A stretch of 64,000 bases of DNA, taken from Prevotella sp. HJM029 (GTDB taxonomy: Bacteria > Bacteroidota > Bacteroidia > Bacteroidales > Bacteroidaceae). How positions within the stretch are numbered: the first letter of the stretch is position 1; every line of letters begins with the position of its first letter. Positions 41,773 through 50,622 of this stretch are shown piece by piece. Position numbers and translations under genes: made by a program. Below the pieces are notes generated by a model. That model had not been told where the DNA came from and made no database searches. It saw nothing but the letters and a program-made list of their open reading frames with translations. The stretch covers positions 210,210 to 274,209 of the forward strand of contig NZ_KK082668.1 in assembly GCF_000599605.1 (NCBI RefSeq), given 5' to 3'.

Positions 41773-42675
41773 TTACAATGCCTTATGTTGTAATAGCTTT
41801 TGAATACGCGTATGAAGATAGGCTTTAAAGTCTTCATCTCCTTCTACTTCGATGTCGTCATAAAGCCCAATGACAAAGCGCCCCACGCCAGTATAGCTGG
41901 CTACGAGTGTCTGAAGCCGCCAATGATAGTCATCAATGGGAGTGATAAAAGGAAGAGATTGCGGATATTCTTCTGTCAGAAGATGATAGGCCAATTGCCC
42001 CATTGTAAACGAGATGCTATGCGATTCTTCTGCACAGAAACCAAAAATGTCGGTAAAAAAAGGCCGATGTTCAGCCTTACAAGTCCACGTTTCTTCAAGC
42101 ACCTCTACACGTCCAATGCGTGATAGCTTAAATGTTTTGTTGCGCTTTGATTCATATTCATAACAACGCACTTCTTGGTTGTTGTTTAATAGCGCGAAAG
42201 GTTCAACCTTTCTGTCTTTGTATGTGCGACTATGAGGCGATGAATAATGGTGCAAACACACTACCTTGTGGTTTTGAATAGCCGTGGAAAGATCCTCTAA
42301 GTGTTGTATTTGCTTGCGTTTATAGCGCGAATCAGTGTATAAACGCAGGTCATAAGCACGTGCTAATTTCTTCTGTATGGACTGTAATAGTGCTTTTTTT
42401 GTTTCCGAAGCATGCGCTAATTCATATATTGTTGCGGCTTCTTTCCCTGTAAAGTTAAGGGCTATTCTCAAGCGTTCAAAGAAGGGTGACTGTAGCGAAA
42501 GACGGTAATAATCCCCCTTTTTAAGTACTTCAAAACCATAGTCGCGCAAGAATTGCAAATAATAATAAAGGTTGCGCCGCGTGCAATCCAATTGCTTACA
42601 CAAATCTTGTGCCGTATAGTCGTTGCCATCGGTCATCAAAAGGATTAGTGTTAACTCATTACCTAATTTCTTCAT
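41773..42675 (-). CDS. WYL-domain transcriptional regulator
   Basis: A 300-residue regulator with an N-terminal winged helix-turn-helix (about 8-65, TAQDLCKQLDCTRRNLYYYL as recognition region) and a WYL-type sensor domain (about 135-215; VCLHHYSSPHSRTYKDRKVE, EVRCYEYESKRNKTFKLSRI). WYL domains bind nucleotides or other small ligands and occur in regulators of stress and defence genes. No defence system adjoins it. It lies 43 bases downstream of the Nramp gene on the same strand and is probably co-transcribed, so it may control or respond to metal uptake; that link is inference. Confidence 0.85.
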   Translation of the reverse strand: MKKLGNELTLILLMTDGNDYTAQDLCKQLDCTRRNLYYYLQFLRDYGFEVLKKGDYYRLSLQSPFFERLRIALNFTGKEAATIYELAHASETKKALLQSIQKKLARAYDLRLYTDSRYKRKQIQHLEDLSTAIQNHKVVCLHHYSSPHSRTYKDRKVEPFALLNNNQEVRCYEYESKRNKTFKLSRIGRVEVLEETWTCKAEHRPFFTDIFGFCAEESHSISFTMGQLAYHLLTEEYPQSLPFITPIDDYHWRLQTLVASYTGVGRFVIGLYDDIEVEGDEDFKAYLHTRIQKLLQHKAL

Positions 42676-42718
42676 TGTTTTATTTTCTGGTTCTTTTGTG
42701 GAAAGAATATGTTACGCT

Positions 42719-43984
42719 TTAGCAGATACTTTCTATCAACAGCCATATATTGAGCGCTGTGACCAATGCAGCTAAGGAATAAAGGAAGGCACTATTCAAA
42801 CGGCTATTGGCATATTTCCCCATGACACGTTTAGAAGAAGTGAGACTCACTTGCAGGAAAACCGTGAAGGGAAGCTGAATAGAAAGTACCATTTGTGAAA
42901 TCAACAGTCCTTGGAAAGCATTGCCAATGAAGAAGATGAGCAGCAGGGCCACGCCCAATGACAGCACGATTCCAACGATGGAGTGGGTGTCTTTGGCATT
43001 ATACGACTCGCCAAATAGCCCCGAAAAAATGCTACCCGCTGCCATACCACTGGTGATAGTGCTCGATATTCCTGCTAAGAGTAGAGCAATAGCAAAGATG
43101 TTTGCGGCATTATTTCCCAACAAAGGATGTAGCATTGCCTGTGCTTGTTGCAACTCATCTACCTGCTGACCATGAGCAAAGAAAGTACTGGCTGCCAGTA
43201 AAATCATGGCTGAATTGATGGCCCATCCCACAATCATGGAAAACAACGTGTCGACAAATTCATATTTTAGCATATGTCGAATGCGCGCATCTCCTTTCAA
43301 ATGTATTTCTCTACTTTGCACCACTTCGGAATGAAGGAATAGATTATGGGGCATTACTACGGCGCCCAGCACACTCATAATGATAAGTAATGACCCCTCA
43401 GGCACACTTGGAACAAAAGCACCTGCAATGGCTTTAGGCCACTGAATATCTACTAAAAACAACTCATAGATGAACGAAAGGCCTATCATTGATACGAAAC
43501 CAATGATGGAACGCTCCATTTTTTGATAACTGTTGGTGAACAACATCACGAGCACAGCTATCGTTGTGAGCACTGCCCCCGTTGGGATTGCTATGCCAAA
43601 GAGCATCTGTAGTGCAATGGCACCACCCAAAATCTCGGCTAACGAGGTGGAAATGCTGGCTAAAATAGCCGTCACAATGATGGGCTTCCCTACCCATTTT
43701 GGCGAATATTTCACCGCAGCTTCGCTCAAACACAAACCTGTTACGATGCCCAAATGGGCTACATTATGTTGCAAGGCGATAAGCATGATGGTGGAAAGCG
43801 TTACAACCCATAGCAGGGAATAGCCAAAGCTCGAACCTGCAGCAAAGTTACTGGCCCAGTTTCCAGGATCGATAAATCCCACAGTGACTAATAATCCTGG
43901 ACCAATATATTTCAAAATATCTAAACCACCTAATACATGTGGGTGGTCGTGTCTACGCAAATCTTTTAAAAAATTCTTCATCAT
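42719..43984 (-). CDS. Nramp-family divalent metal transporter
   Basis: A 421-residue, about eleven-helix transporter of the Nramp/MntH family, importing Mn2+ or Fe2+ with protons across the inner membrane. The metal-binding TM1 motif appears as FIDPGNWASNF (about 37-47, DPGN), and TM6 as AVVMPHNLFLHSEVVQ (about 206-221, MPH). Both are canonical, unlike Nramp-related magnesium transporters. It begins at the tandem ATGs 43984/43981; a 17-codon upstream frame overlaps the first ATG. The WYL regulator gene follows. Confidence 0.93.
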   Translation of the reverse strand: MMKNFLKDLRRHDHPHVLGGLDILKYIGPGLLVTVGFIDPGNWASNFAAGSSFGYSLLWVVTLSTIMLIALQHNVAHLGIVTGLCLSEAAVKYSPKWVGKPIIVTAILASISTSLAEILGGAIALQMLFGIAIPTGAVLTTIAVLVMLFTNSYQKMERSIIGFVSMIGLSFIYELFLVDIQWPKAIAGAFVPSVPEGSLLIIMSVLGAVVMPHNLFLHSEVVQSREIHLKGDARIRHMLKYEFVDTLFSMIVGWAINSAMILLAASTFFAHGQQVDELQQAQAMLHPLLGNNAANIFAIALLLAGISSTITSGMAAGSIFSGLFGESYNAKDTHSIVGIVLSLGVALLLIFFIGNAFQGLLISQMVLSIQLPFTVFLQVSLTSSKRVMGKYANSRLNSAFLYSLAALVTALNIWLLIESIC

Positions 43985-44037
43985 TATCGGTTGTTATTCT
44001 GCATTGGGATAGCAAGCAAGCGCCGCTTCTTTGCCAT
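43984..44037 (-). CDS. Possible leader peptide upstream of the Nramp gene
   Basis: A 17-codon frame, MAKKRRLLAIPMQNNNR, in the transporter 5' UTR. Its TAA shares its last base with the transporter ATG (TAATG), the arrangement of coupled genes. It may be chance; nothing identifies a function. Confidence 0.3.
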   Translation of the reverse strand: MAKKRRLLAIPMQNNNR

Positions 44038-44100
44038 GTGCGCAATTTTCAGATGGCTTCCCTGCACGTTTTGGGCGTGTAGTCTGCAAAAAGATTGCTA

Positions 44101-44108
44101 CAAAGTTA
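44101..44108 (-). promoter_or_regulatory. -7 element for the Nramp gene
   Basis: TAACTTTG on the minus strand, leaving a leader of about 110 bases. I looked for a known manganese or other riboswitch in it and did not recognise one. Confidence 0.45.
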
Positions 44109-44298
44109 CGACTTTTTTCAATGGCATGAATGCACAATGTGCAGAAAGCTACTTTTATTTGTGAAATAGGGTGTGCTTGATGAGGTTAAATGTGGGGTGA
44201 GTGTGCCTCTAATGTATAAAAAGAAATTGCAGGAAAGTAGTCTCTCTCTGTGCCATGAAAGAGGAATTTGAAATATGCAAAAAATGCTTTTCAAAAAT

Positions 44299-44430
44299 AA
44301 ATTTATGTAGCTGTCGTCGCAATACCTATCACTTTATGCAGTAAAGTGGACCACTTTATGAAGCAATCTCTATCAAATTACTGTGCAATCTATACGATAT
44401 TGACGTGCAATCTGAAAGAAAATGGTTGGA
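44299..44430. repeat. 22-bp-period degenerate tandem array E (Nramp-gpmI gap)
   Basis: In-phase units start at 44299, 44321, 44343, 44365, 44387 and 44409. Cores of the four central ones are AATACCTATCACTTT, AAAGTGGACCACTTT, AATCTCTATCAAATT and AATCTATACGATATT; the second is a perfect dyad (TAAAGTGG-A-CCACTTTA, 44342-44358). The fourth core is identical to a unit at 255 in array A. The rest of the 675-base gap holds the Nramp leader and promoter (below 44110), the gpmI promoter, and no credible gene. Confidence 0.78.
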
Positions 44431-44590
44431 AAGGTGAGGGAAAGGCTTGAAAAGAAGGCTTGCAGTCAGCGGTTTAAAGGCATGATTGCACCTGCTATGT
44501 GTCATGGTGTGTTGGCAAATCGTAATGCTTTCGTGGGTTGAAAATTTATGCCCTGTGAGCGCTTAATGCATGAAAAATGCGGTGGCAAGC

Positions 44591-44621
44591 TTTGCTATGT
44601 CATGGGTTTGCAGTAACTTTG
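44591..44621 (+). promoter_or_regulatory. Promoter of gpmI
   Basis: TTTG (44591-44594), 19-base spacer, TAACTTTG (44614-44621), 38 bases upstream of the ATG. Confidence 0.7.
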
Positions 44622-44659
44622 TGGGCATTAGAAATAGAACTTGATTAAAAATAAAGATT

Positions 44660-46186
44660 ATGGCAAAAAAAGCATTATTGATGATTCTCGATGGATGGGG
44701 AATCGGAAAACATGGAAAGGGTGACGTAATATACAATACTCCAACACCTTATTTAGATTATTTGAATGCTGTTTCGCCTCATGCACAACTGCTTACATCG
44801 GGCGAAGACGTTGGTTTGCCTGCCGGGCAGATGGGTAACTCTGAAGTGGGGCATTTGAATATTGGTGCCGGTCGCATTGTATATCAAGATTTGGTGAAGA
44901 TTAATAAGGCTTGCCAAAGTGGCGATATTTTAAAGAATAAAGGCATTGTTGAGGCTTATAGTTATGCTAAGTCGCAAGGTAAGAAGTTGCATCTCATGGG
45001 GCTAACCTCCACGGGTGGTGTGCATTCCTCGCTCGACCATTTGTTTAAACTCATCGAAATTGGAAAAGAATATGGTTTGAAAGACCAGGTATTTGTGCAC
45101 TGTTTTATGGACGGCCGCGATACCGATCCAAAGAGTGGTAAGGGCTTTATTGAAGAGGTGCAAGCTTGTTGTGATAAGAATGGAGCACATATTGCCAGCA
45201 TTGTGGGACGTTTCTATGCTATGGATCGCGACAAACGATGGAATCGTGTGAAAGAGGCTTACGACCTTTTGGTGAAAGGTGAGGGTAAGCAAGCTACCGA
45301 TTTGGTGAAGGCTATGCAGGAAAGTTATGACGAAGGCGTGACCGATGAGTTTATCAAGCCCATCAACAACAGCACGGTGAGCGGTACGATTGAGGCTGGC
45401 GATGTGGTGATTTTCATTAATTATCGCAACGACCGCGCGAAGGAATTGACGCAAGTGTTGACACAAGAGGATATGCCTGCTGAGGGAATGACAACGGTGA
45501 AGGATTTGAAATATTATTGCATGACTCCGTATGATCCTAACTTTAAGCATGTGGAAGTGCTGTTCCCGAAAGAGAATGTGCAGGACACGTTGGGTGAATA
45601 TCTCTCTCGTTTGGGCAAACGTCAGTTGCATACGGCCGAGACTGAGAAGTATGCGCACGTGACCTTCTTCTTTAATGGTGGACGCGAACAGCCTTTTGAA
45701 GGTGAAGATCGTATTTTGGTTCCTTCACCAAGGGTGGCTACTTATGACCTAAAGCCCGAGATGAGTGCTTTCGAAGTGAAAGATAAATTGGTGGGAGCTA
45801 TCAATGATGATATCTATGATTTCATTGTTGTGAACTTTGCAAATGGTGATATGGTAGGACATACAGGTGTATATCATGCCATTGCAAAGGCTGTTTGGGC
45901 TATTGATCATTGCGTGGAAGAGGTTGTGGAAGCTGCAAAGAAGAACGACTATGAGGTGATTATTATTGCCGATCATGGTAATGCAGATAATGCAATCAAT
46001 CCCGACGGAACACCCAACACGGCGCACTCGTTGAATCCAGTGCCATTTATTTATGTGACAAACAATAATTCGGCAACAGTGAAAGATGGTCGTTTGGCGG
46101 ATGTAGCTCCTTCAATTCTTCATATTATGGGCTTAGAACAACCTGCTGATATGACAGGAGAATGTCTCATCTCGGACAATCTTTAA
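44660..46186 (+). CDS. gpmI: 2,3-bisphosphoglycerate-independent phosphoglycerate mutase
   Basis: A 508-residue glycolytic enzyme interconverting 3- and 2-phosphoglycerate with two Mn2+ ions. [16 protein letters not shown] (about residues 7-22) holds the first metal ligand, [14 protein letters not shown] (about 60-73) the phosphorylated serine, [12 protein letters not shown] and [15 protein letters not shown] (about 436-450) further metal ligands and family marks. Length is normal. ung starts immediately after its stop, so the two form an operon, perhaps with the DUF3109 gene. Confidence 0.97.
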   Translation: MAKKALLMILDGWGIGKHGKGDVIYNTPTPYLDYLNAVSPHAQLLTSGEDVGLPAGQMGNSEVGHLNIGAGRIVYQDLVKINKACQSGDILKNKGIVEAYSYAKSQGKKLHLMGLTSTGGVHSSLDHLFKLIEIGKEYGLKDQVFVHCFMDGRDTDPKSGKGFIEEVQACCDKNGAHIASIVGRFYAMDRDKRWNRVKEAYDLLVKGEGKQATDLVKAMQESYDEGVTDEFIKPINNSTVSGTIEAGDVVIFINYRNDRAKELTQVLTQEDMPAEGMTTVKDLKYYCMTPYDPNFKHVEVLFPKENVQDTLGEYLSRLGKRQLHTAETEKYAHVTFFFNGGREQPFEGEDRILVPSPRVATYDLKPEMSAFEVKDKLVGAINDDIYDFIVVNFANGDMVGHTGVYHAIAKAVWAIDHCVEEVVEAAKKNDYEVIIIADHGNADNAINPDGTPNTAHSLNPVPFIYVTNNNSATVKDGRLADVAPSILHIMGLEQPADMTGECLISDNL

Positions 46187-46189
46187 GTG

Positions 46190-46855
46190 ATGGATGTAAA
46201 GATTGAACCTACTTGGAAACAGCAGCTTGGGGCAGAATTTGACAAACCTTATTTTGCAACCTTGGCCGAACAGGTGCGCCAAGCCTATGCAGCAGGTCCG
46301 TGTTTCCCACCCAAGAAGTTGGTTTTCAATGCGTTTAATCTTTGCCCTTTCGATGAAGTGAAGGTGGTAATCATGGGGCAAGACCCTTATCATGAGCCCG
46401 GACAAGCCATGGGATTGAGCTTTTCTGTGCCTGAAGGAGTTGCTATTCCGCCTTCACTTCAGAATATTTTTAAAGAAATTCAGGCTGACTTGGGGAAGCC
46501 TTTGCCCACGAGTGGTAACCTAACGCGTTGGGCTTCGCAGGGTGTTTTGCTTTTAAACGCTACACTTACTGTGCAAGCTCATGTGGCCAACAGTCATCAA
46601 GGATTGGGCTGGAGTGTGTTTACTGATGCTGCAATCCGTGCGCTAAGTGCGAATCGTGAGCACTTGGTTTTTATGCTGTGGGGCGGCTATGCACGAAGCA
46701 AACGCAGTTTGATAGATGGACAACGGCATCTTATTTTAGAGTCTGTTCATCCTTCTCCACTCTCCGCTAACCGTGGAGGTTGGTTTGGAAATCATCATTT
46801 TTCAAAGTGTAATGCCTATCTTCAGTCACATGGAATGACAGGGATTGATTGGTAG
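46190..46855 (+). CDS. ung: Uracil-DNA glycosylase
   Basis: A 221-residue family 1 UDG that excises uracil from DNA in base excision repair. The catalytic motif is VVIMGQDPYHEPGQAMGLSF (about residues 61-80, Asp in GQDPYH), LLLNATLTVQ carries the Asn that reads uracil, and VHPSPLSANRG (about 184-194) the leucine loop. ATG 46190 follows a possible GTG at 46187; the gpmI stop ends at 46186. Confidence 0.97.
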   Translation: MDVKIEPTWKQQLGAEFDKPYFATLAEQVRQAYAAGPCFPPKKLVFNAFNLCPFDEVKVVIMGQDPYHEPGQAMGLSFSVPEGVAIPPSLQNIFKEIQADLGKPLPTSGNLTRWASQGVLLLNATLTVQAHVANSHQGLGWSVFTDAAIRALSANREHLVFMLWGGYARSKRSLIDGQRHLILESVHPSPLSANRGGWFGNHHFSKCNAYLQSHGMTGIDW

Positions 46856-46873
46856 TCGAGTCTCTAACACGCG

Positions 46874-47491
46874 ATGAACAAAGAGGATTTACACATTATT
46901 CAGGTGGGCAACGTATTGGTTTCTCCTGATATTATTACAGAGAAATTCTGTTGTAATCTTGATAAATGTCATGGCATTTGCTGTGTAGAGGGGGATGCGG
47001 GCGCACCGATAAGTATGGATGAAATAGCCGAAACAGAAACAGCTTTGGATGTGGTTTGGCCCGATTTGAAGGCTTCTGCACAAGCAGTTATCGACAGGCA
47101 GGGCGTGGCTTATGTGGATGAAGAAGGCGATTTGGTGACGAGTATAGTAGGAGGGAAGGATTGTGTCTTTACCTATGATCATGAAGGTTGTTGTCTTTGT
47201 GCACTCGAAAAAGCCTATCGCGGGGGTAAAACGCAGTTTAAAAAACCTATTTCTTGTGCACTTTATCCCATTAGGGCTAAAGAGTTTTCAGGAGGATTAG
47301 TAGGTATAAACTATCATAAATGGCGCATTTGTCGAGATGCTGTGGTAAAAGGTGAGGCTCTTAATCTACCAGTTTACAAATTTTTAAAAGCTCCTTTGAT
47401 AGATCGTTTTGGTGAAGATTGGTATAAAGAGCTATGTCAGGCGGCAGAAGAAATAGAGGCTTTATTAGATGAAACGAAAAAAAATGAATAA
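46874..47491 (+). CDS. DUF3109 family cysteine-rich protein
   Basis: A 205-residue protein with many cysteines: CCNLDKCHGICCVEGDAG (about residues 26-43), CVFTYDHEGCCLCALEKA (about 97-114), ISCALYPIR (about 124-132) and WRICRDAV. The family is DUF3109, related to YkgJ-like CxxC zinc/iron-chelate proteins, and is common in Bacteroidetes. Ten or so conserved Cys residues suggest a metal or iron-sulfur site, but no activity is known to me. It is 18 bases downstream of ung, and its stop codon lies inside the terminator stem. Confidence 0.85.
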   Translation: MNKEDLHIIQVGNVLVSPDIITEKFCCNLDKCHGICCVEGDAGAPISMDEIAETETALDVVWPDLKASAQAVIDRQGVAYVDEEGDLVTSIVGGKDCVFTYDHEGCCLCALEKAYRGGKTQFKKPISCALYPIRAKEFSGGLVGINYHKWRICRDAVVKGEALNLPVYKFLKAPLIDRFGEDWYKELCQAAEEIEALLDETKKNE

Positions 47492-47518
47492 CGAAAAGGG
47501 CTCGTTATTCATTTTTTT
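47482..47518 (+). terminator. Terminator overlapping the DUF3109 stop codon
   Basis: AAATGAATAACGA (47482-47494) pairs perfectly with TCGTTATTCATTT (47502-47514), then a T-run. The TAA stop (47489-47491) is inside the left arm. Confidence 0.8.
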
Positions 47519-47612
47519 GCTGTGCTATGATGAACTGTTTTCTATCTTATAGAGTCTGTAGGAACAACTCCATTGCCTTAAAACATGGACTCGCTATGTG
47601 GTAAAGCGTTAT

Positions 47613-48488
47613 TTATGCTTGGTTGCGATATTGTCGAGGCGACATGCCTACGTGCTCTTTAAAGAACTTTCCCAAGAAACTTTGGTTAGGGAAATGAAGC
47701 AAGTCGGTGATGTCTTTAATGCTTTTTGCGGTGGTTTTGAGTAGCACACGTATCTCCATGATGACGTAATAGTCAATCCATTCATTAGGAGTTCGGTGGC
47801 TGGCAGCCTTAACAGACTCTGATAAATACTTATGAGTGATGTGTAATTGTTGCGCATACCAGCTTACACGGCGTTGCACTTTAAAGTTCTTTTCGACCAA
47901 ATCAATGTAGTCAGAAAAGATTTTATCGGCGCGATATTGCTTACGATCTTCACTGCTTTGAATGCGAAACATGGTGTCACCGAGGTCATAAATCATGGTT
48001 TTGAATAGTGATTTCACCACTTCTGTGCGGAAATGATGTGTCGTATTATCGACCATTTTATGCAACGCTCTGAAATAGTTTTCTAACTTTTCCATCTCAT
48101 TTGCTTGCAATTTACAAACAGGATGGGCTTTTGAAAAGATAAAGAGACTGGATAATTCATGTATGTTGGCGATGATTTCTTGGAAGAAATCTTCAGATAT
48201 CATGATGCCAAAAGCACAGCTATCTGCAGCAACTTTTGCATCATCAAGCGTTTGTCCAGGGCTGATAATGACGATATGGTTGGGCTCTATTTGGTAGGGA
48301 ATGGTGTCGAGTGTGTAGCTGAATTGCCCTGAACGACATACAGCAAGGAACAGGCAGGCTACTCTTCTGGATACCTGAGGCATGGAGAATTTCGCAATGT
48401 TCTCTATTAACAACAAGTCTTTATTGATGTGACTTCCGCCATAAAGCTCTAGTGTTGAAGCGATAGTAATATCTTGATTTTGTAACAT
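47613..48488 (-). CDS. AraC-family transcriptional regulator
   Basis: A 291-residue regulator with an N-terminal cupin-like sensing domain (about 25-165) and a C-terminal AraC double helix-turn-helix (about 190-288). VSWYAQQLHITHKYLSESVK (about 208-227) is the first helix-turn-helix; LHFPNQSFLGKFFKEHVGMS and PRQYRNQ close the second. The target is unknown; the upstream secreted genes on the same strand have no visible operator. It has its own -7 element. Confidence 0.9.
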   Translation of the reverse strand: MLQNQDITIASTLELYGGSHINKDLLLIENIAKFSMPQVSRRVACLFLAVCRSGQFSYTLDTIPYQIEPNHIVIISPGQTLDDAKVAADSCAFGIMISEDFFQEIIANIHELSSLFIFSKAHPVCKLQANEMEKLENYFRALHKMVDNTTHHFRTEVVKSLFKTMIYDLGDTMFRIQSSEDRKQYRADKIFSDYIDLVEKNFKVQRRVSWYAQQLHITHKYLSESVKAASHRTPNEWIDYYVIMEIRVLLKTTAKSIKDITDLLHFPNQSFLGKFFKEHVGMSPRQYRNQA

Positions 48489-48508
48489 ACTGATGTAGAT
48501 TTGCCTTG

Positions 48509-48516
48509 CAAAGGTA
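48509..48516 (-). promoter_or_regulatory. -7 element for the AraC-family gene
   Basis: TACCTTTG on the minus strand, 20 bases upstream of the ATG. Confidence 0.4.
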
Positions 48517-48560
48517 CAAAAAACGAAAGAAAATGGTGCTGTTTTATAAAAATAGTCTGT

Positions 48561-49562
48561 TTAATCGTGCCACTTATAGGGCCAGGTGGGGCAAACTTCT
48601 ATGCCTTCTACCTTTTCAATCTGTTCGGGTTTAAAGGCACTATCACCCGTAATCCACAGGCAATATATCGGTTGTAAAGTGAATTTTCTATAGGCCTGTT
48701 CGTCGGTTTCGCCGCTACATAAGTAGTGCAAACCGTTGATATTGACCCATTGTTGTGGGCGTGCATGTCGGAAAGTTACACGCGCATAGCCGTAGAAAGC
48801 CTGTGGAAAGGTGAAGCAAACGGTGTCGCCTTGCACCACAAAGTAGCTGGGTTGAAGGATATGTGTGATGCATTCTGAGGCACGAATTGGATTGAAATCC
48901 CTACCACTTTGCGCGCTTTTGTGCTGCGATGGCAGTGCAGGTTGCCATAAAGCAAGAGCACATTCATTGGTATTCCATTGCTGTTCTTCGGGCGATGGCG
49001 CATGGAATATTTCGCTATAGTCTTTGGTTAGTGCCACATTTGCATGTCGCGTAAGCCACGAATCGTCACTAATGAAGGAAAAAGGTGTGCCGTCTGCCTG
49101 CTCACCATGGTAGGAAATGGCAATCTGTTGTGCTTGTAAATGAGGAAAGGCAGGGCTAAACCATACGGCAATGGTATTACTATCGGACTGCAAAAAGCGC
49201 GTAACATCTAACGAAGCATATAGGGGGCGGTCGTCATTGGGCTGCATTCTGTAGGGCCATCGCTTGCTCTTCAACACATTATAGCCATTTACATAAACCT
49301 CAATATAGCCCGTTGTGGCAACGTTTAACCATGCACGTTTGGGGCGTTGTGCATGGATATAGGTGCGTCTGAACCACACTTGCGAAGTGGAATCAGGAGC
49401 ATTTGTACCAATCCACGGCAGAAAAGGGCTGTTAAAACGATTACATTGGGCTTGTATGTCAATTGCTGTTAGCTTACTTTTCGACAGATTTGTCTGTGGC
49501 AGCACCGCTGAAAGACTGAACCATATGCAGGTAATCGTACTGAAAATGAACTTTCTTTTCAC
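48561..49562 (-). CDS. Secreted sugar-binding-like protein (GH78 N-domain-like), no catalytic domain
   Basis: A 333-residue protein starting at GTG 49562 (the only start after an in-frame stop). A signal peptide (about 1-22, ending SAVLPQ) is followed by a jelly-roll region, WFRRTYIHAQRPKRAWLNVA and GYIEVYVNGYNVLKSKRWPY (about 62-112), that resembles the N-terminal lectin-like domain of alpha-L-rhamnosidases and other large glycosidases. The (alpha/alpha)6 catalytic domain is missing; the last 100 residues are another beta-rich segment. So it may bind sugars or be a truncated enzyme. It follows the YD-repeat-like gene by 53 bases. Confidence 0.65.
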   Translation of the reverse strand: MKRKFIFSTITCIWFSLSAVLPQTNLSKSKLTAIDIQAQCNRFNSPFLPWIGTNAPDSTSQVWFRRTYIHAQRPKRAWLNVATTGYIEVYVNGYNVLKSKRWPYRMQPNDDRPLYASLDVTRFLQSDSNTIAVWFSPAFPHLQAQQIAISYHGEQADGTPFSFISDDSWLTRHANVALTKDYSEIFHAPSPEEQQWNTNECALALWQPALPSQHKSAQSGRDFNPIRASECITHILQPSYFVVQGDTVCFTFPQAFYGYARVTFRHARPQQWVNINGLHYLCSGETDEQAYRKFTLQPIYCLWITGDSAFKPEQIEKVEGIEVCPTWPYKWHD

Positions 49563-49615
49563 ACTTTGTAATTAATTTATTCAGCCAATTCCACGCCGCA
49601 GTCTCCTTCTTTTGC

Positions 49616-50515
49616 CTATTCATAATAGGTGTAAGCGTAGGTGTCTGTTCGATATCCAACGCCATTTTCAATAGTAACCGACGTTACATTTCCTTGTGCA
49701 TCATATTGATAATGGGTATAGTGAGTAGTGCTTACTTTGGTGATAGGATGAGATTGTCCCTCATCTTTCATATCTTTATTCACACGTCTTGAAACGGACT
49801 TTTTCACAATAGAGGTCCAATAGCCCTGTTCATTGTAGGTGTAAGTCTCAATATTGGACTCGTTATATTGATCTCTACGATTAATTTGGCTGATGTTTTT
49901 CTTGTGTTCTACGAGCTGTCCATTATCATTATAGGCATATTCATCTGTAATAGTATCGCCAACGTTCACTAATTTTTGGCGATAAACGATGCGGCCTTGC
50001 TCATCGAATCGGAAGATGCGGCGTGGATAATAGCCCCCAGCATTGGGGTCAGTTGCCACTACTTCCCGTTTATTAAAGTCATAGTTGAATATTGCGATCT
50101 CCTTTTCTCCATCCTCTTTATAGAGACGTTTCATCGGGTTTCCAAATGCATCATTCTCATAGTTGGTATAGCATTTGTAACCATTGTCCATGTATTCGGC
50201 CTTGATTAGAAATCCATTCTTGTCGTATTTGTAGTGATTATAGATACATCGCTTGCCATCTATGTAAGAATCTTCAGTCAATCGATTTCCATTTTTATCG
50301 AAGTCCTCTGTGTAATAGTTATTGGGATTGTCTGTAGACCTCATACTTTTAACCCTTCCTGAAAGAGCTTTCCCTTGTAAAAGCATGATGTGATCGTACA
50401 CATCTTCGGTGAAAACAATTCTTCTGCCATTAGGCATTGATGCAGTTTGTTGTGCAGATAAGTTACTCAAACTAATAATAACGACACAAATAGTAGCGAT
50501 TTCTTTTTTCATCAT
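49616..50515 (-). CDS. Secreted protein with YD/RHS-like repeats
   Basis: A 299-residue protein with a signal peptide (about 1-21, ending SNLSAQ). The body is a series of short units of the kind YDKNGFLIKAEYMDNG, FDEQGRIVYRQKLVN, YNDNGQLVEHKKNIS, YNEQGYWTSIVKKS and YDAQGNVTSVTIENG, spaced 20-40 residues apart, as in YD or RHS-like wall-associated repeats that form a beta-sheet spiral. No toxin or cargo domain is present and no immunity gene follows, so I do not call it a polymorphic toxin. Tandem start codons at 50515 and 50512. Confidence 0.72.
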   Translation of the reverse strand: MMKKEIATICVVIISLSNLSAQQTASMPNGRRIVFTEDVYDHIMLLQGKALSGRVKSMRSTDNPNNYYTEDFDKNGNRLTEDSYIDGKRCIYNHYKYDKNGFLIKAEYMDNGYKCYTNYENDAFGNPMKRLYKEDGEKEIAIFNYDFNKREVVATDPNAGGYYPRRIFRFDEQGRIVYRQKLVNVGDTITDEYAYNDNGQLVEHKKNISQINRRDQYNESNIETYTYNEQGYWTSIVKKSVSRRVNKDMKDEGQSHPITKVSTTHYTHYQYDAQGNVTSVTIENGVGYRTDTYAYTYYE

Positions 50516-50553
50516 TGTATGTTATTGGAGTTATTTAAAATTGATTTATTAAA

Positions 50554-50589
50554 AAATACCCTCCCTCTTTTAAGGAGGAGAGGGTATTT
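50554..50589 (-). terminator. Terminator after gyrB
   Basis: AAATACCCTC (50554-50563) with GAGGGTATTT (50580-50589) plus further pairing inside, and a T-run on the minus strand, 34 bases past the gyrB stop. Confidence 0.75.
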
Positions 50590-50622
50590 ATAGAGTGGAT
50601 GTTAATGCCAATTTTATACGTT

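Noticed and set aside
41773-43984. Defence island suggested by the WYL regulator
   Set aside because: The neighbours are an Nramp transporter and an NlpE-like lipoprotein; no nuclease, restriction or abortive-infection gene is present.
43985-44100. Riboswitch in the Nramp leader
   Set aside because: I compared it by eye with the manganese (yybP-ykoY), magnesium, TPP and cobalamin patterns and found no match.
45002-45658. 218-codon minus-strand frame inside gpmI
   Set aside because: It is an antisense shadow of a clearly coding gpmI frame; composition is His/Ile-rich and unlike a real protein.
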